DNA of 12,995 bases from Candidatus Sulfopaludibacter sp. SbA3 (GTDB lineage Bacteria > Acidobacteriota > Terriglobia > Bryobacterales > Bryobacteraceae), in assembly GCA_945861255.1 (NCBI GenBank), contig CAMAUG010000077.1:1-12995 (forward strand). Reading direction: 5' to 3'. Numbering within the stretch: position 1 is the first letter of the stretch; each line of letters opens with the position of its first letter. Positions 6,636-12,995 of the stretch are shown here, one piece after another. The translations under genes were made by a program, and so were the position numbers. The notes below the pieces were generated by a model that did no database searches, was not told the origin of the DNA, and worked only from the letters and a program-made list of their open reading frames with translations.

Positions 6636-7328
6636 ATGATGAACTCACCGGCTGAAAGACGTGACTCCATCATGCGATTTCTCTGCGCAATTCTGATTCC
6701 CGCGGCATCCGCGTGGGCCCAAGCCGGCGGCAACGCCGCCCCGGACGTCAACAAAGACTATCGCACCCAGGAAGGCCGGGCTAACGTGGCCAAGCGGCTG
6801 GCGAATCCGGAGCGTGATCGAACGCAGAAGCCTGAAGCCATCGTTGCGGCTCTGCAACTGAAGCCCGGCATGACCGCCGCCGATATCGGCACGGGCGTCG
6901 GCTACATGCTTCCCTTCCTCAGCACAGCCGTGGGTCCTTCCGGCAAGGTCATCGCCGAGGACATTCAAACCGATTTTCTGGACGGCGCCAAGGCCAGAAT
7001 CGCCGCCGCGAGACTCACCAACGTGACCGCCGTGCTGGGCGCGGCGGACGATCCTAACCTCCCGCCGGGCGCCGTGGACGTGGCGCTGGTTCTGGACGCC
7101 TACCATCACATGGAGCAGCCCGCCAAAGTACTGGCCGCACTGGCGCGTGGGCTGAAGAAAGACGGGCATCTGGCCATCGTCGAGTTCCACAAAGCCGACC
7201 GGCCCGATCACCTGCGCTTCGATCAAGCCGAACTCATCCGTGAAGTGGAAAGCAACGGCTTCCGCATGCTTTCGAAGATCGACCGCATCACGGATTCGCA
7301 GTATCTGGTGACCTTCGCCAAACGATAG
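6636..7328 (+). CDS. Exported class I SAM-dependent methyltransferase-like protein
   Basis: The 230-residue protein combines an N-terminal signal sequence (MRFLCAILIPAASAWAQA, residues 13-30) with a class I methyltransferase fold. Motif I is ADIGTGVGY (82-90), the acidic residue after strand 2 is E108 (VIAEDI), and VALVLDAYHHME (149-160) is the motif IV region. KKDGHLAIVEF (174-184) and the closing SQYLVTFAK are typical core strands. The long start at 6636 has GGAGGG ten bases upstream; the ATG at 6672 would begin the signal peptide directly and fits the second promoter repeat better, though it has no clear ribosome site. Such exported methyltransferases recur in Acidobacteriota, yet how they would find S-adenosylmethionine outside the cytoplasm is unexplained, and the substrate is unknown. 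A strong terminator follows. Confidence 0.8.
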   Translation: MMNSPAERRDSIMRFLCAILIPAASAWAQAGGNAAPDVNKDYRTQEGRANVAKRLANPERDRTQKPEAIVAALQLKPGMTAADIGTGVGYMLPFLSTAVGPSGKVIAEDIQTDFLDGAKARIAAARLTNVTAVLGAADDPNLPPGAVDVALVLDAYHHMEQPAKVLAALARGLKKDGHLAIVEFHKADRPDHLRFDQAELIREVESNGFRMLSKIDRITDSQYLVTFAKR

Positions 7329-7367
7329 CGCCGGCCTGCATCCCCGCTCATTGCTGCGCTATGAAGA

Positions 7368-7396
7368 AAGGGGCCGCCCTGTTCGGGCGGCCCCTT
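7368..7396. terminator. Bidirectional intrinsic terminator between convergent genes
   Basis: A perfect 10 bp GC stem, GGGGCCGCCC (7370-7379) with GGGCGGCCCC (7385-7394), encloses the loop TGTTC. It is extended by AA (7368-7369) pairing with TT (7395-7396). The stem lies 39 bp after the methyltransferase stop and 24 bp from the end of the opposing gene. The T-run is short on the plus strand, and the minus strand reads AAGGGG...CCCCTTTC. Its position between converging genes suggests it serves both. Confidence 0.8.
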
Positions 7397-7420
7397 CGAT
7401 AACTTCGCTCAGGTTCGTTA

Positions 7421-8110
7421 CTACCGCGGCGCGTCGATCGCGAAACAATAAAACAGCCCCGCGCCGCCAGTAGCGACCAGGTCCGGCTGGCTGCAACTGC
7501 GGCTGGGATGCACGGCATTCCAGGACATGTTGGATCCGCCGGTGCGGTCATGGTGCCCCAACTGGGCAGTGCCCGCGCCGTTGCTGGTCCAGTTGTTGCA
7601 AGTGTGATCCATGGCGTCGGTAAAGGCGCGCCCGTCGGGCTGCGAACCGGTCAGCATGTCGTGCATATTCGGCGTGGCGCCCACTCCGTTCACGGGATTG
7701 CCTTTTTCGTCGATAGCCGTCACGCGCGTCAAGGTGTTGCCCAAGCGCGCTTGTTCCAGCGTATCGCCGTGCAGATGGCCGACGTTCTGCGCGACGGCCG
7801 CGCCGCGGGCGTTGAACCACGGTCCCGTGCCGATGCGGTCGCGCGCATTCACGGCGCCGGGGCCTTGCGTGCTGAGGTACGCACGCCACGTGCGGTTGCC
7901 CGCGCCCGCGGCCGCGGCCAGATTCTGGCAGTGCTGATCCGCGCCGGCCAGGCCGCCGAGGTTCGCGCCATCGCCCTTGCCCACGCTGGTGATGAAGAAA
8001 CTCATGGGTGGCGGCGGGGCCTTTTGTTGATTGGCCGGCGGCTGTTGCGCGATCGCCAGCGACGATGCCAACAGGAGCAGGCTGGAAAGAGCAGTAATGT
8101 TTCTTCGCAT
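7421..8110 (-). CDS. Secreted endostatin/collagen-NC10-like (lectin-fold) protein
   Basis: A 229-residue exported protein with signal peptide 1-21 (ending AIAQQ) and a proline/glutamine-rich linker at 23-35. The mature domain begins FFITSVGKGDGANLGG. It continues with AGADQHCQNLAAAAGA (56-71) and W75-RAYLS, then ARDRIGTGPWFN (89-100), TPNMHDMLTGS (146-156), CNNWTS (171-176), GHHDR (185-189), SWN and HPSRSCSQ (201-208), and closes with GGAGLFYCFA (215-224). This order matches bacterial proteins annotated as collagenase NC10/endostatin-like, distantly related to the C-type-lectin fold. C61, C171, C206 and C222 could form two disulfides, as expected outside the cytoplasm. GAGGGA precedes the ATG. 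The function of these bacterial proteins is unknown; carbohydrate or matrix binding is a guess from the fold. It is transcribed divergently from the DUF6152 gene across a 240 bp GC-rich gap in which I see no gene. Confidence 0.75.
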   Translation of the reverse strand: MRRNITALSSLLLLASSLAIAQQPPANQQKAPPPPMSFFITSVGKGDGANLGGLAGADQHCQNLAAAAGAGNRTWRAYLSTQGPGAVNARDRIGTGPWFNARGAAVAQNVGHLHGDTLEQARLGNTLTRVTAIDEKGNPVNGVGATPNMHDMLTGSQPDGRAFTDAMDHTCNNWTSNGAGTAQLGHHDRTGGSNMSWNAVHPSRSCSQPDLVATGGAGLFYCFAIDAPR

Positions 8111-8350
8111 ATGTATCCCTCGATGTATTGATCGATTCTTCCTTTCGAATCTGTTGTCCGCCGCAGGTTCAAGCTCGCAAGAGGACCTTCGTTGAGGGTA
8201 CCACGCGGACGGTCACCCCGCAGCCCGCGGTGCCTGACCCGAGGGCGGGATCCGGAGGAGATCCTGAGGGGACGGAGCGCGACGGGGCGCCGGACGCGTG
8301 GAATGGAAATGCACGACTATGTTAGTGTGGTCGGTGTTCAGAGGCTCGTC

Positions 8351-8749
8351 ATGTCCACAAAATTCGGCGCTCTGGCCGTCGCGGGCGTGCTGGCCGCGGC
8401 CTCCGCGAGGGCGCATCATTCATTCGCCGCCGAGTTCGATTACGACAAACAGGTCATGCTGAAAGGCACGTTGACCGCGCTCGCATGGACCAATCCCCAT
8501 ATCCGTTTTTATTTCGACGTGCAGGATGCCCACGGGGCTGTGGCCAAGTGGCAGTGCGAAGGCGGCGCTCCGAATACGCACGCTCGCAGCGGCTGGTACC
8601 AAGACACGCTCAAGCCCGGGGACACGATCCAAGTGGAGGGTTGGCGCGCCAAAGCCGGCTCCACCACCTGCAATGCGCAGTCCGTCAAATTGCCCGGCGG
8701 AAGAACTTGGTCGCGAATGGGCCGAATCGCCGAAGGAGCGGGCCAGTGA
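8351..8749 (+). CDS. DUF6152 family small exported protein
   Basis: The ATG at 8351 gives a 132-residue protein with a signal peptide (1-21, AAASARA before HHSFAAEFD). The frame is open back to 8192, but that extension is Arg/Pro-rich, lacks homology and would bury the signal peptide, so it is excluded; GAGG lies six bases before 8351. The family hallmarks are HHSFAAEFD directly after the cleavage site, the strand VMLKGTLTALAWTNPHIRFY (36-55) with the conserved WTNPH, and W67-QCEGG and PGDTIQVEGWRAK (89-101). These suggest a small beta-barrel in the periplasm. C69 and C107 may form a disulfide. The biochemical role is unknown. It ends 35 bp before tdh on the same strand, so co-transcription is possible, although DUF6152 proteins have no known link with threonine metabolism. 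Confidence 0.85.
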   Translation: MSTKFGALAVAGVLAAASARAHHSFAAEFDYDKQVMLKGTLTALAWTNPHIRFYFDVQDAHGAVAKWQCEGGAPNTHARSGWYQDTLKPGDTIQVEGWRAKAGSTTCNAQSVKLPGGRTWSRMGRIAEGAGQ

Positions 8750-8784
8750 AACTCGCCGACCTTTTCCACTAGCCAGGAGGCCCA

Positions 8785-9819
8785 TTGAAAGCGTTAGTCA
8801 AAGCGCAAGCCGTGCCCGGATTGTGGCTGCAGGATATCCCGGAGCCCGCCATCGGCATTAACGACGTTCTGATCCGTGTGCTGCGCACCGGCATCTGTGG
8901 TACCGATGTCCATATCTTCGATTGGGACGCGTGGGCGCAGCAAACCATTCACGTACCCATGGCGATCGGACACGAGTTTGTCGGCGAGATTTCCAAGGTG
9001 GGATCGAACGTCGCCGATTTCCATCCCGGCGATCTGGTTTCCGGCGAAGGGCACGTGGTGTGCGGGTTGTGCCGCCATTGCCTGGCCGGCGACCGGCATT
9101 TGTGCGCGAACACGTCCGGCGTGGGCGTCAACCGTCCCGGCTGTTTCGCCGAATACATTGCCCTGCCGATGACCAACATCTGGCGGCACGATCCGAAAGT
9201 GGATCGCGACGCGGCCGCCATCTTCGATCCGTTCGGCAACGCCGTGCACACCGCGCTGTCGTTCAACGTATTGGGCGAGGACGTGTTGATCACCGGCGCG
9301 GGGCCCATCGGGATCATGGCGGCAGCCGTGGTGCGGCACGCCGGCGCGCGCTACGTGGTGATCACCGACGTTAACGATTACCGTCTGGATCTGGCCCGCA
9401 AGATGAAGGTCGACCTGGCGCTGAACGTGAAAACCGATTCCATAAAGGACGCCCAGAAGAAACTTGGACTTCGCGAGGGCTTCGACGTAGGCCTGGAAAT
9501 GTCGGGCAATCCGGCGGCGTTTCGCGACATGATCGCCAACATGGCGCACGGCGGGCGCATCGCCATGCTCGGGATTCCGGCGCAGGAGATGGCCATCAAA
9601 TGGCGCGACGTGATCTTCAACATGCTGACCATCAAGGGTATCTACGGCCGTGAGATGTATGAGACCTGGTACAAGATGACGGTGCTGCTGCAATCCGGAC
9701 TCGACTTGCAGCCCGTGATCACGCACCGGTTCACCTATAAGGATTTCGAGGAGGGTTTCAACGTGATGCGCTCCGGCGACAGCGGCAAGGTAATTCTCAA
9801 CTGGGAGGAATTGCGCTAA
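8785..9819 (+). CDS. tdh: L-threonine 3-dehydrogenase
   Basis: Tdh oxidises L-threonine with NAD+ to 2-amino-3-oxobutyrate in the cytoplasm. The 344-residue protein is a zinc-dependent medium-chain dehydrogenase. The catalytic zinc site has C38 in TGICGTD and H63-E64 in GHEFVGE. The structural zinc site has C93, C96, C99 and C107, in the same numbering as the E. coli enzyme (341 residues). E. coli E152 is not matched exactly; the equivalent segment reads DPFGNAVH (148-155). The NAD fold carries GAGPIG (171-176) followed by ITDVNDYR. The start is a TTG with AGGAGG four bases upstream; this spacing and the family N-terminus (MKALVKAQAVPGLWL) decide it. The stop overlaps the kbl start as TAATG, so the two are translationally coupled. 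The immediate presence of kbl distinguishes it from other sorbitol or alcohol dehydrogenases of the superfamily. Confidence 0.96.
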   Translation: MKALVKAQAVPGLWLQDIPEPAIGINDVLIRVLRTGICGTDVHIFDWDAWAQQTIHVPMAIGHEFVGEISKVGSNVADFHPGDLVSGEGHVVCGLCRHCLAGDRHLCANTSGVGVNRPGCFAEYIALPMTNIWRHDPKVDRDAAAIFDPFGNAVHTALSFNVLGEDVLITGAGPIGIMAAAVVRHAGARYVVITDVNDYRLDLARKMKVDLALNVKTDSIKDAQKKLGLREGFDVGLEMSGNPAAFRDMIANMAHGGRIAMLGIPAQEMAIKWRDVIFNMLTIKGIYGREMYETWYKMTVLLQSGLDLQPVITHRFTYKDFEEGFNVMRSGDSGKVILNWEELR

Positions 9820-11006
9820 TGCTGGGAACCTACCAACAACACGCGGAGTCCGTGCTGGCGGAAATCCACGGCGCGGGGTTGTGGAAGCCGGAGCGCGTGC
9901 TGGCGTCGCCGCAGCGGCCTCATGCACTGCTCGAGAGCGGCGCCGACGTCATCGTGCTGTGCGCCAACAACTACTTGGGGCTGGCGGACGACCCGCGCGT
10001 GATGGCGGCGGCGCGCGCATCGCTCGACCGCTGGGGCTACGGCATGGCCAGCGTGCGCTTCATCTGCGGCACCCAGGAGCAGCACAAGCGGCTGGAACAC
10101 GACCTCAGCGATTTTCTCGGCATGGAAGACACCATCTTGTATTCGTCGTGTTTCGACGCAAACGGCGGATTGTTCGAGACGCTGCTGGGCGAAGAAGACG
10201 CCGTGATTTCCGATGAACTGAATCACGCCTCCATCATCGACGGCGTGCGCTTGTCGAAGGCGCGGCGTTTTAGATACAAGAATCGCGACATGGCGGATCT
10301 GGAGCAGCAGCTCCGAGCCGCCGCCACCGCGCGGTTCCGGTTGATCGCGACGGATGGCGTGTTTTCCATGGACGGCACCATCGCGCCGTTGCATGACATC
10401 TGCGATCTGGCGGAGCGCTACCAGGCCATGGTGATGGTGGACGATTCGCACGCCGTCGGCTTCATGGGCGCGGGCGGGCGCGGCACGCATGAGCATACCG
10501 GAACCATGGGCCGCGTGGATATCTTGACCGGCACGTTAGGCAAGGCGTTGGGAGGCGCGAGCGGCGGCTACGTTGCGGCGGCGAAGCCGTTGATCGACCT
10601 GCTGCGGCAGCGCTCGCGCCCGTACTTGTTTTCAAATTCGGTCGCGCCGTGCATCGTGGCGGCGACCATAGAGGCATTGAATATTCTCAAGTCCTCAAAC
10701 GAACTCGTGCAAAAACTACACGCCAACACCAAATTCTTCCGTCACCGGATGACGGATCTCGGCCTGTATATCCAGCCGGGCGAGCATCCCATTGTGCCGG
10801 TCATGATCGGTGACGCCGCCAAAGCCGCGCGCGCCGCGGAACTGCTGCTGGAGCGCGGAATATACGTGATCGGGTTCTCGTATCCGGTAGTGCCCATGGG
10901 CAAAGCACGCATCCGTACACAAGTGAGCGCGGCACATACCCAGGAACAACTGGAGCTGGCGGCTCAGGAGTTCCGGGACGTGCTCACAGCGATGGGAATG
11001 GGATGA
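9819..11006 (+). CDS. kbl: 2-amino-3-ketobutyrate CoA ligase (glycine C-acetyltransferase)
   Basis: Kbl cleaves 2-amino-3-oxobutyrate with CoA to glycine and acetyl-CoA, completing threonine breakdown begun by Tdh and removing an unstable intermediate that otherwise decays to aminoacetone. The 395-residue protein is a PLP-dependent alpha-oxoamine synthase of normal length (E. coli 398). Long blocks are near identical to the family: LCANNYLGLADDPR (47-60), GMASVRFICGTQ (75-86), YSSCFDANGGLFETLLG (108-124), DELNHASIIDGVRL (132-145), TDGVFSMDG (178-186) and MVDDSHAVGFMG (206-217). The PLP lysine is K242 in TGTLGKALGGASGG. RIRTQVSAAHT lies near the C-terminus. The start codon overlaps the tdh stop. 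The match to Kbl rather than BioF or HemA is supported both by these blocks and by tdh next to it. Confidence 0.97.
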   Translation: MLGTYQQHAESVLAEIHGAGLWKPERVLASPQRPHALLESGADVIVLCANNYLGLADDPRVMAAARASLDRWGYGMASVRFICGTQEQHKRLEHDLSDFLGMEDTILYSSCFDANGGLFETLLGEEDAVISDELNHASIIDGVRLSKARRFRYKNRDMADLEQQLRAAATARFRLIATDGVFSMDGTIAPLHDICDLAERYQAMVMVDDSHAVGFMGAGGRGTHEHTGTMGRVDILTGTLGKALGGASGGYVAAAKPLIDLLRQRSRPYLFSNSVAPCIVAATIEALNILKSSNELVQKLHANTKFFRHRMTDLGLYIQPGEHPIVPVMIGDAAKAARAAELLLERGIYVIGFSYPVVPMGKARIRTQVSAAHTQEQLELAAQEFRDVLTAMGMG

Positions 11007-11007
11007 C

Positions 11008-11802
11008 ATGCTCCTCTGCTCCGTCCGCGACTGCCACATGCCGCTGGAGCGAGCGGAGCAGCGGCTGTTTTGTGAGCGTGGACATTCCTTCGACGTTGCT
11101 TCCAGCGGATATATCAATCTTCTTCAGCCGCAAGACCGGCGATCCAAACATCCGGGCGATACCGCCGAGGCTTTAGCGGCGAGGCGGCGCTTGCACGATC
11201 TTGGCGTCACCAAACCGCTGCTGAATGCCATCGCGGAGATGCTGGCCGCGCGTGAGAACGACATCGTTTTGGATGCCGGCTGCGGTGACGGTTTCTACCT
11301 CGGCAACCTGGCACGCCAAGCCGGCTTCAATGCGCACGGCGTCGATATATCCACGCGGGCTGTGGATGCCGCGGCGCGGCGCTACCCTCCGTCCGAGGGG
11401 AAACGGGAATGGGTGGTGGTCAACGCGGATCGCTTCCTGCCCTACACCGGCGGCTCATTCTCCATCGTCTTATCGATCACCGCGCGGATGAACGCGGGAG
11501 AGTTCCGGCGTGTCCTGCGCGACGGCGGAAACCTGCTAGTGGCTATTCCCGCGCCGGAAGACCTCATGGAGCTGCGCAGCCGTGTGGGCGCCGCCGGCCG
11601 CGATCGAGTGGCCCGAACGGTCGAGACCTTCGCGCACGGCTTCACGCTCGTCGATCAGCGCCGCGTCACCACCACGGCCGAACTCGACGCCTCCGCCGTT
11701 CGCGACGTCCTGCTTTCCATTTACCGGCCGATGCGAGCCCAGCCTGCCGAAGCGATGCGGGTCACGTTTAGCCTGGACGTGCTGTTGTTTCGAGCAGTCT
11801 AG
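11008..11802 (+). CDS. rlmA: RlmA-like 23S rRNA (guanine-N1)-methyltransferase
   Basis: The 264-residue protein matches RlmA (RrmA), which methylates N1 of a guanine in 23S rRNA hairpin 35 (G745 in E. coli, G748 in the TlrB branch). The N-terminal zinc module reads C4...C9-HMPL...FC22-ERGH26-SFDVASSGYINLLQ. It is followed by the family block RRSKHPGDTAEALAARRRLH (44-63). The SAM site is VLDAGCGDGFY (87-97) with acidic D113 (GVDIS). RlmA normally has CxxC at the first zinc pair; here the spacing is CxxxxC, so zinc binding may differ. The ATG lies one base after the kbl stop, implying co-transcription, with no obvious functional link to threonine degradation. Which of G745 or G748 is the target cannot be decided here. 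Family is confident, ortholog status moderate. Confidence 0.8.
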   Translation: MLLCSVRDCHMPLERAEQRLFCERGHSFDVASSGYINLLQPQDRRSKHPGDTAEALAARRRLHDLGVTKPLLNAIAEMLAARENDIVLDAGCGDGFYLGNLARQAGFNAHGVDISTRAVDAAARRYPPSEGKREWVVVNADRFLPYTGGSFSIVLSITARMNAGEFRRVLRDGGNLLVAIPAPEDLMELRSRVGAAGRDRVARTVETFAHGFTLVDQRRVTTTAELDASAVRDVLLSIYRPMRAQPAEAMRVTFSLDVLLFRAV

Positions 11803-11830
11803 ACAATCAGCGGCTACCTGCTGCAAGCTG

Positions 11831-12592
11831 TCACGGCGGCGTCACCTTGGTGGCGGCAAACCGCAATCGCACGTAGTCCACTACCCAGATTCCGGTGCTT
11901 TCACGCAATTGCGGCTCCAGTACGGCACGAACCTCCTGCAGATATTCCGCCCGCGCGAGGCCGGGAAGGTCATGCAGGAAGCCTTGTGCGAATGTCTCAA
12001 GCCAGTCGATGATGTCTCCCGGCAGAGGCGTCGGACGCGGAATCAGTGCAATGTTATCGACGCGGAAACCGGCTCGCTCCAATCGTGTTGCGTAGTCGCC
12101 GGGAGTCGGGAAATACCATGGCACATGCGCTTCCCCATCCATCCCGCGCTGGTCCAAGGCTCGGACAAGTGCCGCCCGGATTTTATGCACGTTGCCATAG
12201 CCGCCGCATTCGGCAACAAAGCGGCCCCCCAGTCTAAGAGAGCGGTACACGGCGGCGATCATCGGGTCGGCGCGCTTGATCCAGTGCAGCACCGCGTTGC
12301 TGAAGACGGCGTCGAACTCCTCCAGGAACGGCAACGCATCGGCGTCCATCAAGCGCGCATCCAGCCCAAGCTTCCTCGCGGCCTCAATCTGGGGAGCGCT
12401 TGAATCCACGCCAACGACGTCACACCCAAGATCCACCAGGTTTTTCGTGAGCGCCCCGTCTCCGCAACCGAGATCAAGAATGCGCTCGCCCGGCTGGGGC
12501 GCCAACAACTCTATCACGGGAGATCCCAGATCGGAGACAAATCGTGCAGTACGCGCGTAGTTTTCGGAGTCCCAAGCCTGCGCGAAAGACAT
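11831..12592 (-). CDS. Class I SAM-dependent methyltransferase, trans-aconitate 2-methyltransferase-like
   Basis: A 253-residue cytoplasmic protein starting MSFAQAWDSENYARTARFVSDLG, the usual opening of small-molecule methyltransferases of this class. Motif I is ILDLGCGDGALT (38-49), the acidic residue after strand 2 is D63 (VVGVDSS), and D83-ADALPF follows the third strand. FDAVFSNAVLHWI (93-105) is the motif IV region also seen in trans-aconitate methyltransferase (Tam), and LRLGGRFVAECGG (119-131) is strand 5. The C-terminal half (WYFPTPGDYATRLERAGF, then a WLETFAQGFL segment) matches the Tam-like cap. GGAG lies two bases before the ATG, closer than usual. It converges on the rlmA-like gene with 28 bp between stops and no good terminator visible there. 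The real acceptor is uncertain, because many relatives with other or unknown substrates carry the same motifs. Confidence 0.85.
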   Translation of the reverse strand: MSFAQAWDSENYARTARFVSDLGSPVIELLAPQPGERILDLGCGDGALTKNLVDLGCDVVGVDSSAPQIEAARKLGLDARLMDADALPFLEEFDAVFSNAVLHWIKRADPMIAAVYRSLRLGGRFVAECGGYGNVHKIRAALVRALDQRGMDGEAHVPWYFPTPGDYATRLERAGFRVDNIALIPRPTPLPGDIIDWLETFAQGFLHDLPGLARAEYLQEVRAVLEPQLRESTGIWVVDYVRLRFAATKVTPP

Positions 12593-12691
12593 GTCTCCAT
12601 GCTATCGCGCCGGCACGCCGGCCCATGGGCCACATCGCGGTAAAAGATCATGGACGGAGCCGCGGAATCTGCGGCGGTGACGGCCTCTCGC

Positions 12692-12995
12692 CTATGACGC
12701 GCAAATCGCCGTGGCTTCCATCGCCAGCCCGCCGCCGGAGTTCTTCGCCCACAGCCTCACTTCCGCTCCATCCGGACTTCCGCACACCGAAAACGGGGCG
12801 ATATCATACAGCGGACTCACCGCGCGGAACGTGAATTTCGTCACCTGCGCCTGCGGAAGCTTCCGGCGCAGCAAATCGAGCAGCAGCGTCGCGATCAGCG
12901 GGCCGTGCACCACCAAACCGGGGTAGCCCTCCACTTCGGTTGTATAGCGGCGGTCGTAATGAATGCGATGGCCGTTAAACGTGAGAGCCGAATAA
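12692..12995 (-). CDS. MaoC/HTD2-type hot-dog acyl dehydratase, C-terminal part (cut by window edge)
   Basis: The last 100 residues before TAG 12692-12694 are visible; the N-terminus lies beyond the window. The visible part begins with YSALTFNGHRIHYDRRYTTE, the MaoC-like segment in which N and H of FNGHRIHYD correspond to the hydratase Asp/His region. EGYPGLVVHGPLIATLLLDL is the typical following helix. FTFRAVSPLYDIAPFSVCG and the final EVRLWAKNSGGGLAMEATA are hot-dog strands. This matches the C-terminal half of two-domain enzymes (FAS1-like dehydratase N-half plus MaoC C-half), such as HTD2-type 3-hydroxyacyl thioester dehydratase or mesaconyl-C4-CoA hydratase. The reaction would be reversible hydration of an enoyl thioester. 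Which substrate it uses cannot be told from this fragment. The gene lies 99 bp upstream of the Tam-like methyltransferase on the same strand. Confidence 0.8.
   Translation of the reverse strand, partial: YSALTFNGHRIHYDRRYTTEVEGYPGLVVHGPLIATLLLDLLRRKLPQAQVTKFTFRAVSPLYDIAPFSVCGSPDGAEVRLWAKNSGGGLAMEATAICAS

Noticed and set aside
8248..8264. Inverted repeat GGATC...GATCC in the 8111-8350 intergenic region
   Set aside because: Only five base pairs around a seven-base loop, in GC-rich sequence, with no T-run; too weak to call a terminator or operator.
8192..8350. Upstream extension of the DUF6152 gene in the same frame
   Set aside because: The 53 added residues are Arg/Pro-rich, have no family match and precede the obvious signal peptide.
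8794..9927. A 377-codon minus-strand open frame opposite tdh, and a 226-codon one at 9816-10496 opposite kbl
   Set aside because: Tdh and Kbl are unmistakable on the plus strand; the antisense frames have no motif, no ribosome site and low-complexity composition.
11803..11830. Possible terminator between the convergent rlmA-like and methyltransferase genes
   Set aside because: Only a four-base CAGC/GCTG pairing is visible and there is no T-run.

Overview
The window reads as a piece of a GC-rich chromosome, most likely from an Acidobacteriota soil bacterium of the Solibacter/Bryobacter type. That placement is inference. It rests on the recurrence of protein types common in that group: secreted ComEC-like metallo-beta-lactamase proteins, large ankyrin-repeat proteins, periplasmic DinB proteins, DUF6152 proteins, endostatin-like secreted proteins and signal-peptide-bearing methyltransferases. 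No phage, transposase, integrase, CRISPR array or plasmid gene is visible.

Layout. 1-816 (minus): secreted metallo-beta-lactamase-fold protein, cut by the window edge. 841-880: three degenerate copies of a 12-13 bp repeat just upstream of it. 947-2270 (plus): remnant of a large ankyrin-repeat gene broken by a frameshift near 1500 and an in-frame TGA at 2034. 2319-2394 (minus): tRNA with a CAU anticodon, best read as tRNA-Ile2. 2395-2632 holds no gene I can support. 2633-3916 (plus): polytopic GT-C-like membrane glycosyltransferase. 3967-5289 (plus): exported SGNH/GDSL hydrolase fused to a DinB domain. 5317-5540: second ankyrin-repeat gene reduced by a large internal deletion to its two ends. 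5645-6544 (plus): J-domain protein with an unusual N-terminal beta domain and a winged-helix-like C-terminus. 6607-6633: tandem TACAAT promoter-like repeat. 6636-7328 (plus): exported methyltransferase. 7368-7396: strong terminator shared with the convergent 7421-8110 (minus) endostatin/NC10-like secreted protein. 8111-8350 is a GC-rich divergent intergenic region without a recognisable gene.

8351-8749 (plus) encodes a small DUF6152 periplasmic protein. It is followed closely by tdh (8785-9819), kbl (9819-11006) and an rlmA-like rRNA methyltransferase (11008-11802), packed tightly enough to be one transcription unit. Tdh and Kbl together form the two-step threonine degradation route: L-threonine to 2-amino-3-oxobutyrate, then to glycine plus acetyl-CoA. 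Converging on the unit are a trans-aconitate-methyltransferase-like gene (11831-12592, minus) and the C-terminal part of a MaoC/HTD2-type acyl dehydratase (12692 to the edge, minus).

I found no clear defence, mobile or biosynthetic system. The most notable items are the SGNH-DinB fusion, the three-part J-domain protein and two ankyrin genes caught at different stages of decay. The rlmA-like gene is also notable for the altered spacing of its zinc-site cysteines and its place in the tdh-kbl operon.
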